Positions 27,494-35,889 of a stretch of DNA of 64,000 bases are shown here, one piece after another (the first letter of the stretch is position 1; every line of letters begins with the position of its first letter). Under the pieces are notes generated by a model, which worked only from the letters and a program-made list of their open reading frames with translations, did no database searches and was not told the origin of the DNA. A program made the position numbers and the translations under genes. Location: positions 248,001 to 312,000 of the forward strand of contig NZ_FYEA01000007.1 of the NCBI RefSeq assembly GCF_900187605.1. The letters are read 5' to 3'. This stretch comes from Pseudomonas sp. Irchel 3H7. GTDB taxonomy: Bacteria > Pseudomonadota > Gammaproteobacteria > Pseudomonadales > Pseudomonadaceae.

Positions 27494-27997
27494 ATGGCCA
27501 AAGAAGGCTCGGTAGCCCCCAAGGAACGCATCAACGTCACCTTCAAACCCGCCACCGGCGGTGCTCAGGAAGAGATTGAACTGCCGCTGAAGCTGCTGGC
27601 AATCGGTGACTACACCCACCGCAAGGACGATCGCAAAATCGAAGATCGCAAGCCGATCAGCATCGACAAGATGACCTTCGACGAAGTGTTGGCCAAGCAA
27701 GAACTGGGTCTGACGCTGAGCGTGCCGAACCGTCTGCAGGAAGATGGCGAGGCCGACGAGCTGGCTGTGCAACTGCGCGTCAATTCGATGAAGGACTTCA
27801 ACCCGGCCAGCCTGGTCGAGCAAGTGCCTGAGCTGAAAAAACTGATGGAACTGCGCGATGCGCTGGTGGCCCTCAAAGGCCCGCTGGGTAACGCACCTGC
27901 GTTCCGTAAAGCGATCGAAGGCGTGCTCGCCGACGACGAATCCCGCGGTCGCGTACTCGGTGAGCTGGGCCTGAACGCCGCAGCCCCGGACGCCTGA
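27494..27997 (+). CDS. tssB: T6SS sheath small subunit TssB (VipA)
   Basis: The 167-residue protein has the standard TssB sequence: ERINVTFKPATGGAQEEIELPLKLLAIGDYT near the N-terminus and RLQEDGEADELAVQLRVNSMKDFNPASLVEQVPEL in the middle. Pairs of it with TssC build the contractile sheath. CAAGGAG precedes ATG 27494. Confidence 0.97.
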   Translation: MAKEGSVAPKERINVTFKPATGGAQEEIELPLKLLAIGDYTHRKDDRKIEDRKPISIDKMTFDEVLAKQELGLTLSVPNRLQEDGEADELAVQLRVNSMKDFNPASLVEQVPELKKLMELRDALVALKGPLGNAPAFRKAIEGVLADDESRGRVLGELGLNAAAPDA

Positions 27998-28022
27998 GAC
28001 TCCAGCCAAGGAAGCCAACACA

Positions 28023-29498
28023 ATGAGCACTAGCGCAGCACAAGAGAAGAGCGCCGGCAACGGCGAGTACAGCATTCTCGACAGCATCATCGCCGAAACC
28101 CGTCTGACTCCGGACGACGAAGCCTACGACATCGCCAAGCGCGGTGTGTCGGCGTTCATCGAAGAACTGCTCAAGCCGCAGAACAACGGTGAGCCGGTCA
28201 AGAAGGCCATGGTTGACCGCATGATCGCCGAGATCGATGCCAAGCTCAGCCGTCAGATGGACGAAATCCTGCACCACCCGGACTTCCAGGCGCTGGAATC
28301 GTCGTGGCGTGGTCTGCAGTTGCTGGTCGATCGCACCAACTTCCGCGAAAACATCAAGATCGAAATCCTCAACGTCTCCAAAGAAGACCTGCTGGACGAT
28401 TTCGAAGATTCGCCGGAAGTCATGCAGTCGGGCCTGTACAAGCACATCTACACCGCTGAATACGGCCAGTTCGGTGGTCAGCCTGTGGGCGCGATCATCG
28501 CCAACTACTACATGTCGCCAAGCTCGCCAGACGTCAAGCTGATGCAGTACGTGGCGAGCGTTTCGTGCATGTCGCACGCGCCGTTCATCGCTGCGGCCGG
28601 CCCGAAATTCTTCGGTCTGGAAAGCTTCACCGGCCTGCCGGATCTGAAAGATCTGAAAGACCACTTCGAAGGCCCGCAATTCGCCAAATGGCAGAGCTTC
28701 CGTACTTCGGAAGACTCCCGCTACGTTGGCCTGACCGTGCCGCGTTTCCTGCTGCGTAACCCGTACGATCCGGAAGAAAACCCGGTCAAATCGTTCGTGT
28801 ACAAGGAAACCGTTGCCAACAGCCACGAGCACTACCTGTGGGGCAACACTGCTTACGCGTTCGGCACCAAGCTGACCGACAGCTTCGCCAAATTCCGCTG
28901 GTGCCCGAACATCATCGGCCCGCAGAGCGGTGGCGCAGTTGAAGACCTGCCGTTGCACCATTTCGAAAGCATGGGCGAAATCGAAACCAAGATCCCTACC
29001 GAGGTTCTGGTTTCCGACCGTCGTGAGTACGAACTGGCCGAGGAAGGCTTCATCTCCCTGACCATGCGTAAAGGCTCCGACAACGCGGCGTTCTTCTCCG
29101 CCAGTTCGGTGCAGAAGCCGAAGTTCTTCGGCATCAGCGCAGAAGGCAAGGCGGCAGAGCTGAACTACAAGCTCGGCACCCAACTGCCGTACATGATGAT
29201 CGTCAACCGCCTGGCTCACTACTTGAAAGTGCTGCAGCGCGAGCAACTCGGTTCGTGGAAAGAACGTACCGACCTCGAGCTGGAACTGAACAAGTGGATC
29301 CGTCAGTACGTCGCCGACCAGGAAAACCCGAGCGCCGAAGTGCGTGGCCGTCGTCCGCTGCGCGCTGCGCAAGTGATCGTCAGCGACGTTGAAGGCGAGC
29401 CGGGCTGGTACCGCGTGAGCTTGAACGTGCGTCCGCACTTCAAGTACATGGGTGCCGATTTCACCCTGTCGCTGGTTGGCAAGCTGGACAAAGAGTAA
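28023..29498 (+). CDS. tssC: T6SS sheath large subunit TssC (VipB)
   Basis: The 491-residue protein matches TssC throughout: HHPDFQALESSWRGLQLLVDRTNF near residue 80-105, and the conserved C-terminal part RRPLRAAQVIVSDVEGEPGWYRVSLNVRPHFKYMGADFTLSL. With TssB it forms the sheath disassembled by ClpV. It begins 25 bases after tssB. Confidence 0.98.
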   Translation: MSTSAAQEKSAGNGEYSILDSIIAETRLTPDDEAYDIAKRGVSAFIEELLKPQNNGEPVKKAMVDRMIAEIDAKLSRQMDEILHHPDFQALESSWRGLQLLVDRTNFRENIKIEILNVSKEDLLDDFEDSPEVMQSGLYKHIYTAEYGQFGGQPVGAIIANYYMSPSSPDVKLMQYVASVSCMSHAPFIAAAGPKFFGLESFTGLPDLKDLKDHFEGPQFAKWQSFRTSEDSRYVGLTVPRFLLRNPYDPEENPVKSFVYKETVANSHEHYLWGNTAYAFGTKLTDSFAKFRWCPNIIGPQSGGAVEDLPLHHFESMGEIETKIPTEVLVSDRREYELAEEGFISLTMRKGSDNAAFFSASSVQKPKFFGISAEGKAAELNYKLGTQLPYMMIVNRLAHYLKVLQREQLGSWKERTDLELELNKWIRQYVADQENPSAEVRGRRPLRAAQVIVSDVEGEPGWYRVSLNVRPHFKYMGADFTLSLVGKLDKE

Positions 29499-29507
29499 GA
29501 GCGACTC

Positions 29508-29915
29508 ATGGACGGATACGGCAGCCTGTTCGAACGCCTCAACGGCGACGCGCAACTACGCAAGGGCAACAGCCTTGAGGCTTGTGCCATGGCGTCAGTG
29601 GCTGCCCATCTGGCCAAAATGCTCAGCACCCGGGCCGGCAGCGTGCAAACGCTGGCCGACTACGGGTTGCCCGATCTCAATGACATGCGTCTGAGCCTGC
29701 ACGACTCCCTGAGTCAGGCCCGTCTGGCCATCGAAAACTTCATCGAAGCCTACGAGCCGCGCCTGAGCAATGTGCGTGTCATTTCCCTGCCGCGTGACCA
29801 CGATCAGCTTCGCCTCGCCTTCAGCATCGAAGGCCTGCTGGAAGTTGAAGGGTTCAAGCGTCAGGTCAGTTTTTCCGCGCGCCTGGATGGCAGCGGTCAA
29901 GTCAAGGTCACCTAA
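29508..29915 (+). CDS. tssE: T6SS baseplate protein TssE (gp25-like)
   Basis: The 135-residue protein has the gp25/lysozyme-like fold, including the family EPRL element in FIEAYEPRLSNVRV (about residue 83-96), which anchors baseplate wedges. N-terminal SLFERLNGD is also typical. It follows tssC closely and is followed by the PAAR effector gene. Confidence 0.95.
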   Translation: MDGYGSLFERLNGDAQLRKGNSLEACAMASVAAHLAKMLSTRAGSVQTLADYGLPDLNDMRLSLHDSLSQARLAIENFIEAYEPRLSNVRVISLPRDHDQLRLAFSIEGLLEVEGFKRQVSFSARLDGSGQVKVT

Positions 29916-29926
29916 GGAGATCCCCG

Positions 29927-31336
29927 ATGTCTGGCAAACCCGCAGCACGCGTATCTGACCCCACCGCTTGCCCGCTCCCCGGCCACGGCACCAACCCGAT
30001 CGCCGCCGGTTCCGGTGACGTGTTCTTCGACGGCCTCGCGGCCGCCCGCCAAGGCGATGCCTCGGCGTGTGGTGGTGCGATGGTCGGCGATCTGGCGACC
30101 ACGGTTTTGATCAATGGCAAACCGGCCGCCACGGTCGGCTCCGTTGGATCTCACGGCAACAAGGTTACGGCAGGTTCCGGGACGGTGATCATCGGGAATT
30201 CGCATTCGCCAGTGCCATTTTCGGGGCTTGCCGCCATAGCGGTTATCGCGGCGCTGGATTACCGACTGGGTTTAAAGTCCGGTGGCAACTCGGTACTGAC
30301 GCCGCTGGAAATTCCAGACTTCGACGAGCTGAAATCAGGAACATCGAAAAACCGTGAGTTGGTCGATTTCGTCGTCGAGAACCGCATGGACGCTGCTGAC
30401 AGTGTGAAGTTGGAGGTGCTGGACGGCGAGAAGCTGGTATACGCCGAAGCCAATACCGCGCCGTTCTTCCCGCCAGGCAAGCATCCATGGCAATGGGACG
30501 GCTACGACACAGCCGGCGTCCTCGATACCAAAGTCCTGAAAAGCCCGAACCTGAAAGTGCGCCTCACTGCGACCGGGGCGGGAAAACAGCAAGTGACTGA
30601 AGTGAAGCTTGATTGCTCGGCTAAAAAGGTGAAATGGGTCGATGTGCGTGTTGACCGCAACGCCAAGACCGTTGAAGTCACGTTACGCCCGAGCTTTTCG
30701 GATGGCGGCAGCAGTGGTTCCACACCCGGACTGATACCCACGCCTTTCAGCACGTTGCTTGGCTGGGCCAGGGAAGGTATCGAGTTGTACTGGTCGCGTA
30801 ATGGCGCGCGCGGCGGCGGTATCGCCGAGGGCATCACGACCAGCAAAGGCCTTTACAAAGTCACGGTCAAAACCGAGATCAACGTCGAGCCCAAAGCCGG
30901 GAATTTCCCTCTGATTGATTCGCTGTCGGCGGACTTCGGTCGTTCCACCAGTCTTGCGATTGCAAGAAAGGTTTATCACAACGCCGGTTATGCCTATGAA
31001 AGCTACGTTGTTCAACGACGTCGAACTCCAGAGTTCGCTAGAGACATTGCCAGAGAAGAGTTCAAAGAAACGTCGGCTCATGAGTTTGGTCATTTGATTC
31101 TCAATGAGTACGGCGGGGGAATCATCCCCGGTTACTCCTGGACTCACAAAGAAACATCGACATTGATGCAAAACCCTAAGGACAACCACCCGACGCCGAA
31201 CGCCGGCGAGGTGGATGTCATGCATTACTTCAGCAGTTACACGCAGTCCTCCGCTGATCTGCAAAAGAGAATGGCGGCGTCTGAACAGGACGTCAAAAGC
31301 CTGCTTTGGCTGGCAAGGGTCGAGTTCGATGACTAG
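29927..31336 (+). CDS. PAAR-domain T6SS effector with C-terminal zinc metalloprotease-like domain
   Basis: The protein has 469 residues. Residues 1-95 form a PAAR spike tip (PAARVSDPTACPLPGHGTN, repeated GSGDVFFDG, GKPAATVGSVGSHGNKV). A short hydrophobic stretch (97-110) and a beta-rich linker follow. The C-terminal region has a zincin motif HEFGH at 385-389, a further His at 407 and a Met-turn-like STLM at 411-414, so a metalloprotease toxin is the likely warhead. The gene interrupts the core operon between tssE and tssF and is followed by small envelope-protein genes that are probably its immunity genes. A substrate cannot be inferred. Confidence 0.85.
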   Translation: MSGKPAARVSDPTACPLPGHGTNPIAAGSGDVFFDGLAAARQGDASACGGAMVGDLATTVLINGKPAATVGSVGSHGNKVTAGSGTVIIGNSHSPVPFSGLAAIAVIAALDYRLGLKSGGNSVLTPLEIPDFDELKSGTSKNRELVDFVVENRMDAADSVKLEVLDGEKLVYAEANTAPFFPPGKHPWQWDGYDTAGVLDTKVLKSPNLKVRLTATGAGKQQVTEVKLDCSAKKVKWVDVRVDRNAKTVEVTLRPSFSDGGSSGSTPGLIPTPFSTLLGWAREGIELYWSRNGARGGGIAEGITTSKGLYKVTVKTEINVEPKAGNFPLIDSLSADFGRSTSLAIARKVYHNAGYAYESYVVQRRRTPEFARDIAREEFKETSAHEFGHLILNEYGGGIIPGYSWTHKETSTLMQNPKDNHPTPNAGEVDVMHYFSSYTQSSADLQKRMAASEQDVKSLLWLARVEFDD

Positions 31337-31439
31337 GTTGACCGGTCTCATCTTGCCGTTCGTTTCCCTTTATGGCTGTGCTGCTCAGCAGGTGTACCAG
31401 CGCGAGTGGACAATCAGCGAGGCATCGGTTTGTCCATGA
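31329..31439 (+). CDS. 36-residue lipoprotein-like micro-ORF, probable internally deleted copy of the next gene
   Basis: It overlaps the effector stop by 8 bases and its own TGA overlaps the next ATG (ATGA). It encodes a signal peptide with lipobox LYGC followed by AAQQVYQ, then REWTISEASVCP. The next gene has SLTAC-AAQQVYR near its start and RSWTVDTGAFCP at its end. This peptide therefore looks like the two ends of that protein with about 85 residues removed in frame. It could be a decayed immunity gene or a short coupling ORF. Confidence 0.5.
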   Translation: MTRLTGLILPFVSLYGCAAQQVYQREWTISEASVCP

Positions 31440-31843
31440 AACTGCCAAGAACGATTTTGATGATGAGATGGGTAAGCTTCTTCGCGTGCTTCGTTTCGCT
31501 GACCGCATGCGCTGCGCAGCAGGTCTATCGCAATGATGTTTACCTGCTGAACACTTGTGGAGTACCGCTGGAACTGACGCTGGCAAACGACTCCAACTAT
31601 GACGATCAGCCACGCAGTTTCACGTTAAACCCGAACCAGCGCAGTTCCATCGGCAACTACCAGTCATTCGGTGAAGACGTATCGGGTCAGATCAGCGACC
31701 AGTACAGCCTGTCGATCAAAAGCCAGAACGCGACTAAGTCCATCGACGCGCAGACCTTGCGAAAGGCAGTAGCGAGCATCAAAAAAACTGAAGAAAAAGC
31801 TGTCCGTTCGTGGACGGTCGATACCGGGGCTTTCTGCCCATGA
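31436..31843 (+). CDS. Lipoprotein, putative immunity protein of the PAAR-metalloprotease effector
   Basis: The protein of 135 residues has a hydrophobic signal and lipobox (FVSLTAC, Cys about residue 24). A mature part of about 110 residues contains LNTCGVPLELTLANDSNYDDQPRS and ends in FCP. No known family is recognised. Location directly after an antibacterial-type effector and predicted outer-membrane/periplasmic anchoring support an immunity role. The start overlaps the preceding micro-ORF stop. Confidence 0.65.
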   Translation: MKLPRTILMMRWVSFFACFVSLTACAAQQVYRNDVYLLNTCGVPLELTLANDSNYDDQPRSFTLNPNQRSSIGNYQSFGEDVSGQISDQYSLSIKSQNATKSIDAQTLRKAVASIKKTEEKAVRSWTVDTGAFCP

Positions 31844-31869
31844 AGCACTGGTTCGGGTTGGCTCGATGA
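31840..31869 (+). CDS. 9-codon micro-ORF bridging two genes
   Basis: MKHWFGLAR. Its ATG overlaps the stop of the lipoprotein gene (ATGA at 31840-31843) and its TGA overlaps the ATG of the following gene (ATGA at 31866-31869). It is too short for a folded product, but the double overlap could pass terminating ribosomes from one gene to the next. It may also be chance or a remnant. Confidence 0.3.
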   Translation: MKHWFGLAR

Positions 31870-32243
31870 AACTCAGAGCCTGGCAATGTCTCATCGCTTT
31901 TCTCAGCTCGGTCGGTTTGCTGGCGATTCTGGTCGGCTTGACGCTGCTGGTGCGAATGGAAAGCTCGACCGAACCAAAGCTATTCGCGCATCCCAACGCG
32001 TTGTGGGTTGGCGCCGAGGATGGCGGGGTATTCGTCGAGATTACCAAGCACGAAGCGCCGGACTATTACGTGGAAATTCGTCACGAAAATGGTGGGATGT
32101 GGACTGAAGGCTGGGTTCGATATGGCACCAGGGACAGCCATCCACTCAGCGCTGCGGCAATTGGTGGCTACGGCGGTGAAGAGCTCTATGTCTATACGGG
32201 TGTCGCGATCACGCCGCAAAAACAGGGAGTTGCGCAGCGATGA
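31866..32243 (+). CDS. Membrane-anchored hypothetical protein (immunity island)
   Basis: A 125-residue protein with one N-terminal membrane segment (about 7-30, AFLSSVGLLAILVGLTLLV) and a periplasmic part of about 90 residues (ALWVGAEDGGVFVEITKHEAPDYYVEIRHENGGMW). No family is recognised. Its position in the chain after the PAAR effector and its predicted topology fit an immunity or accessory role. Confidence 0.6.
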   Translation: MKLRAWQCLIAFLSSVGLLAILVGLTLLVRMESSTEPKLFAHPNALWVGAEDGGVFVEITKHEAPDYYVEIRHENGGMWTEGWVRYGTRDSHPLSAAAIGGYGGEELYVYTGVAITPQKQGVAQR

Positions 32244-32287
32244 ATCAATACGTGCCAGCGACCCCGGGGCAGGAGACGGACGCATGA
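32240..32287 (+). CDS. 15-codon micro-ORF bridging two genes
   Basis: MNQYVPATPGQETDA. Its ATG overlaps the upstream stop (ATGA, 32240-32243) and its stop overlaps the downstream ATG (ATGA, 32284-32287). It is the third such bridging ORF in this chain. Confidence 0.3.
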   Translation: MNQYVPATPGQETDA

Positions 32288-32643
32288 CCGACTCAGGTCG
32301 CTTCGCAATGATTTGGCTGCAGCGCTTGCTACTCGTGGTGGGAGCGTTCGCTTGCATGCTCTATTTTGCTGCGCACGCGCTTTCCAACGCTTTTATGTTG
32401 CTGATGGACCGCGAAAATTTTATCCCTGCGCAGTCGTCCATCTGGACATTCGAACCTTACGAAATCAATCAAGGTTCTTCGTCTTACTGGCTCTACGGTG
32501 AGGACAGGGACAACTATTACTTTTTTGCGTACGTCCCTGAACATTCATATCGCGTGATCGCAAAAGACAATCGGTGCGAAGGCTTCGACAAGCGCGATGT
32601 CCGCACATGGTGCATGGATCACGCTGTGGAGGTTCGCCGATGA
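32284..32643 (+). CDS. Membrane-anchored hypothetical protein (immunity island)
   Basis: A 119-residue protein with one membrane segment (about 9-35, WLQRLLLVVGAFACMLYFAAHAL) and a periplasmic part ending with two cysteines (NRCEGFDKRDVRTWC) that may form a disulfide. No family is recognised. ATG 32284 was chosen because the frame upstream is a shadow of the previous gene and the ATGA coupling falls here. Its first 12 bases are identical to those of the next gene. Confidence 0.6.
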   Translation: MTDSGRFAMIWLQRLLLVVGAFACMLYFAAHALSNAFMLLMDRENFIPAQSSIWTFEPYEINQGSSSYWLYGEDRDNYYFFAYVPEHSYRVIAKDNRCEGFDKRDVRTWCMDHAVEVRR

Positions 32644-33092
32644 CCGACTCATCAAGCGAGATGCTCATGCTCAGTCGCGCGCAACTCAGCTTCTTCATGG
32701 CTGCATTGTGGTGGCCATTGCTGGCGGTGTTGGCGATCAGTTCCTATGACCTGTGGAGTGGCGAGTATTCAACACCCGAGTCGTCCGGGATTTATTGGCA
32801 GTACCTGTTGTGGTGGGGAATTCCCGGGCTTCTGGGCTTTTCGCTGTGGATGTCCCGATCGGCGCAGAGCCGCAACGAGCAACAGGCACTGCGGATGGTT
32901 TGGTGGGCGCCGGTGAAGTTCATCCCGTTCTACGCCGTGCCATGGATGCTGTATGGCCTGCTCAGTCTGGTCGTCGGTCAGCTTAGTGATGCCTACATGG
33001 CGTACGGCTGGATCTCGATTGTGCCGTTCCTGCTGATTGGCGGTTATGTCTGTGCCGGCGTGACGGTCGCGCTCTACAGGATATTTTTTTGA
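32640..33092 (+). CDS. Four-helix membrane hypothetical protein (immunity island)
   Basis: The 150-residue protein has about four membrane segments (around 18-35, 55-70, 90-110 and 120-145). It is unrecognised. It overlaps the previous gene (ATGA). It ends with a run of seven T at its stop codon and overlaps a 12-codon micro-ORF that runs into tssF. It is perhaps an inner-membrane immunity or accessory protein for the metalloprotease effector. Confidence 0.6.
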   Translation: MTDSSSEMLMLSRAQLSFFMAALWWPLLAVLAISSYDLWSGEYSTPESSGIYWQYLLWWGIPGLLGFSLWMSRSAQSRNEQQALRMVWWAPVKFIPFYAVPWMLYGLLSLVVGQLSDAYMAYGWISIVPFLLIGGYVCAGVTVALYRIFF

Positions 33093-33130
33093 TGCGTTCC
33101 ACTACCAGGCAGGTAACCCGTGTCCTTTAA
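33092..33130 (+). CDS. 12-codon micro-ORF leading into tssF
   Basis: MRSTTRQVTRVL. Its ATG shares a base with the preceding stop (TGATG, 33090-33094) and its TAA (33128-33130) lies just inside tssF, whose GTG is at 33120. It continues the chain of overlapping start/stop signals. Whether it is translated is unknown. Confidence 0.25.
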   Translation: MRSTTRQVTRVL

Positions 33131-34907
33131 CCACTACTACCAAAGCGAACTCACCGCACTGCGCCAACTCGGTCGCCGTTTCGCCGAGCGTAGTCCGGCG
33201 TTGGCGCCGTATCTGGGCCAGGCCGGGCGGGATCCGGATGTGGAGCGGTTGCTCGAAGGCTTTGCGTTTCTGACCGGGCGGCTGCGCCAGAAGCTCGATG
33301 ACGAGCTGCCGGAGCTCAGCCATTCGTTGATGCAATTGCTGTGGCCGAACTACATGCGTCCGCTGCCGGCGTTCAGCATTTTGCAGTTCGATCCGCTCAA
33401 GCGTTCCGGGCCGGCATTGCGCGTCGAGCGCGATACGCCGATCGAAAGCAAGCCGATCGAAGACGTGCGTTGCCGCTTCCGTACTTGCTACCCGACTGAC
33501 GTGCTGCCGCTGGATCTGGCCGCGTTGAATTACTCGGTGAAGGGCGACGGCTCGCTGCTCAGCCTGCGTCTGGAAATGAGCGCCGACGGCCACCTTGGTG
33601 AGCTGGAACTGAGCAAACTGCGTCTGCACTTTGCCGGCGAGCGCTACATCAGCCAGATGCTCTACCTGAGCCTGCTGCGCAACCTTGAAGGTATCGAGCT
33701 GATCCCGCTCGACGGCGCTGGCAAGCCGATCGATGGCGTCAGCGGCAAGCCGATGGCGTTCAAGATTCCCGGTGATCGGGTCAAACCGGTGGGCTTTGCC
33801 GAAGAAGAAGCGTTGATTCCGTATCCGCTGAACACCTTCCGCGGCTATCGCTACCTGCAGGAATACTTCGCCTTCCAGGACAAATTCCTGTTCGTCGACG
33901 TCAACGGTCTGGACATCATCAACGCACTGCCGGAAGACACGCTCAAGCAGATGCGCGGGCTGGAATTGCGCTTCGATATCCGCAAGAGCGGCATCATGCG
34001 CATGCGTCCGACCCTGGATAACGTGAAGCTGTTCTGCACGCCGATTGCCAACCTGTTCGCCCACGACGCACTGCCGATCCGCCTCGACGGTAAGCAGGAC
34101 GAGTACCTGTTGCTGCCAGCGGAATACGATCTGGAAAACTGCGGTGTGTTTTCGGTGGAAACCGTGACCGGCTGGAAGCCCGGCGGCCTTGGTTATCAGG
34201 AATATGTGCCGTTCGAATCCTTCGAGCACGACCCGAGTTTCGACGTGCCCAACAGCCGTCCGCACTACAGCATTCGCCAGCGTTCTTCGCTGTTGCACGA
34301 TGGCCTCGACACCTACCTGAGCTTCGGTATTCGCCATACCGAAGCCCACGAAACCCTGTCGATCGAGCTGATCTGCACCAACCAGAACCTGCCGCGCAAG
34401 CTCAAGCTCGGCGATATTTGCATGGCCTGCGAAGAGACGCCGGAGTTCTTGAGTTTCCGCAACATTACCCCGGCCACGTCGAGCTTCGCGCCACCGCTGA
34501 ACCGTGACTTCCTGTGGAAGCTGATCAGCAACATGTCGCTTAACTATCTGTCGCTGGCCGACGTCAATGCGTTGAAGGTGATTCTCGAAACCTACGACTT
34601 GCCGCGCTACTACGACCAGCACGCGGAGAAGGTCAGCAAACGTCTGCTCGGCGGCCTCAAGCACATCAAGCATCACCACGTCGACCGCTTGCACCGTGGG
34701 TTGCCGGTGCGCGGTCTGCGCACCGAACTGACCATCGACCCGGAAGGGTACATCGGCGAAGGCGACCTGTTCGTTTTCGCTTCGGTTCTTAACGAGTTTT
34801 TCGCGCTTTACGCCAGTCTCAATTCATTCCATGAGCTGCGCGTAAAAAGCACACAGGGAGAGGTGTACCAATGGACACCACGTATGGGCCTGCAGCCCCT
34901 GCTTTAA
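33120..34907 (+). CDS. tssF: T6SS baseplate protein TssF
   Basis: This 595-residue protein has the conserved TssF N-terminus (FNHYYQSELTALRQLGRRFAERSPALAPYLGQAGRDPDVERLLEGFAFL, given in part) and the family's C-terminal part with RGLRTELTIDPEGYIGEGDLF near residue 540. It builds the baseplate wedge with TssG, TssE and TssK. The start is GTG at 33120; no ATG gives the conserved N-terminus. Confidence 0.96.
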   Translation: MSFNHYYQSELTALRQLGRRFAERSPALAPYLGQAGRDPDVERLLEGFAFLTGRLRQKLDDELPELSHSLMQLLWPNYMRPLPAFSILQFDPLKRSGPALRVERDTPIESKPIEDVRCRFRTCYPTDVLPLDLAALNYSVKGDGSLLSLRLEMSADGHLGELELSKLRLHFAGERYISQMLYLSLLRNLEGIELIPLDGAGKPIDGVSGKPMAFKIPGDRVKPVGFAEEEALIPYPLNTFRGYRYLQEYFAFQDKFLFVDVNGLDIINALPEDTLKQMRGLELRFDIRKSGIMRMRPTLDNVKLFCTPIANLFAHDALPIRLDGKQDEYLLLPAEYDLENCGVFSVETVTGWKPGGLGYQEYVPFESFEHDPSFDVPNSRPHYSIRQRSSLLHDGLDTYLSFGIRHTEAHETLSIELICTNQNLPRKLKLGDICMACEETPEFLSFRNITPATSSFAPPLNRDFLWKLISNMSLNYLSLADVNALKVILETYDLPRYYDQHAEKVSKRLLGGLKHIKHHHVDRLHRGLPVRGLRTELTIDPEGYIGEGDLFVFASVLNEFFALYASLNSFHELRVKSTQGEVYQWTPRMGLQPLL

Positions 34908-35878
34908 GCGGGCTGACCAAGGTAATACGCGAGTACTCGCTGTTTCAGGCCGTGCTGCTGGTGATCGACCGGCTGCGCGAGGCACACCCGCACCTGAGCG
35001 AAGACGATCTGTACGACCACGTCGAGTTCCAGGCCAACCCGAGCCTGGGTTTTCCGCGCAGCGACGTCGATCGCGTCGAGTTTTTCGAAGAACACGGGCA
35101 GATGCGCGCGCGCATGCGTTTCAACCTGATCGGCCTGGTCGGCTCGGGCTCGCCGCTGCCGGCGTTCTACGGCGAACAAGCCCTGGGTGACAGCGAAGAC
35201 GGCAACCCGACACGCAATTTCCTCGACCTGTTCCACCATCGCCTGCAACGGCTGATGCTGCCGATCTGGCGCAAGTACCGCTATCGCGCGAGCTTCCAGA
35301 GCGGCGCGATCGACCCGTTCTCGTCGCAGTTGTTCGCCCTGATCGGTCTGGGCGGCGACGAGATCCGCAAGGCCAAGGAGCTCAACTGGAAACGCCTGCT
35401 GCCGTACCTCGGTCTGCTCAGCTTGCGGGCGCACTCGGCGGCGTTGATCGAAGCCGTGCTGCGTTACTACTTCAAGCACGAAGATCTGGTCATCGAGCAG
35501 TGCATCGAGCGCCGCGTGGAAATTCTCGAAGAGCAGCGCAATCGTTTGGGCCGCGCCAACAGCCTGCTCGGTGAAGACCTCGTGCTCGGCGAACACGTGC
35601 GCGACCGCAGCGGCAAATTCCGCATTCACATCACCGAACTCGACTGGCAGCGATTCCATGAATTCCTGCCGATCGGTTTCGGTTACCAGCCGCTCTGCGC
35701 GCTGGTGCGGTTCACTTTGCGTGACCCGCTCGATTACGACATCCGCCTGGTGTTGCGCCAGGAAGAAATCCGCGAACTGCGCATCGGTGAGCAGAACGCC
35801 TGTCGCCTCGGTTGGACCAGTTGGCTGGGCCGCGAAAAAGCGGACGGCGTGGTGACCCTGGGCAGCAAAATTCATTAA
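34871..35878 (+). CDS. tssG: T6SS baseplate protein TssG
   Basis: This 335-residue protein matches TssG: SLFQAVLLVIDRLREAHP near residue 17, FQANPSLGFPRSDVDRVEF, and GLVGSGSPLPAFYGEQAL near 95. ATG 34871 lies inside the end of tssF (37-base overlap) and is preceded by GGAGAGG. It partners TssF in the baseplate. Confidence 0.95.
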   Translation: MDTTYGPAAPALSGLTKVIREYSLFQAVLLVIDRLREAHPHLSEDDLYDHVEFQANPSLGFPRSDVDRVEFFEEHGQMRARMRFNLIGLVGSGSPLPAFYGEQALGDSEDGNPTRNFLDLFHHRLQRLMLPIWRKYRYRASFQSGAIDPFSSQLFALIGLGGDEIRKAKELNWKRLLPYLGLLSLRAHSAALIEAVLRYYFKHEDLVIEQCIERRVEILEEQRNRLGRANSLLGEDLVLGEHVRDRSGKFRIHITELDWQRFHEFLPIGFGYQPLCALVRFTLRDPLDYDIRLVLRQEEIRELRIGEQNACRLGWTSWLGREKADGVVTLGSKIH

Positions 35879-35889
35879 GGACGTGAGCC

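Noticed and set aside
33083..33092. Run of seven T at the end of the gene at 32640 as a slippage or terminator signal
   Set aside because: No upstream GC hairpin, and a slip would change only the last residue and the stop; transcription must continue into tssF.
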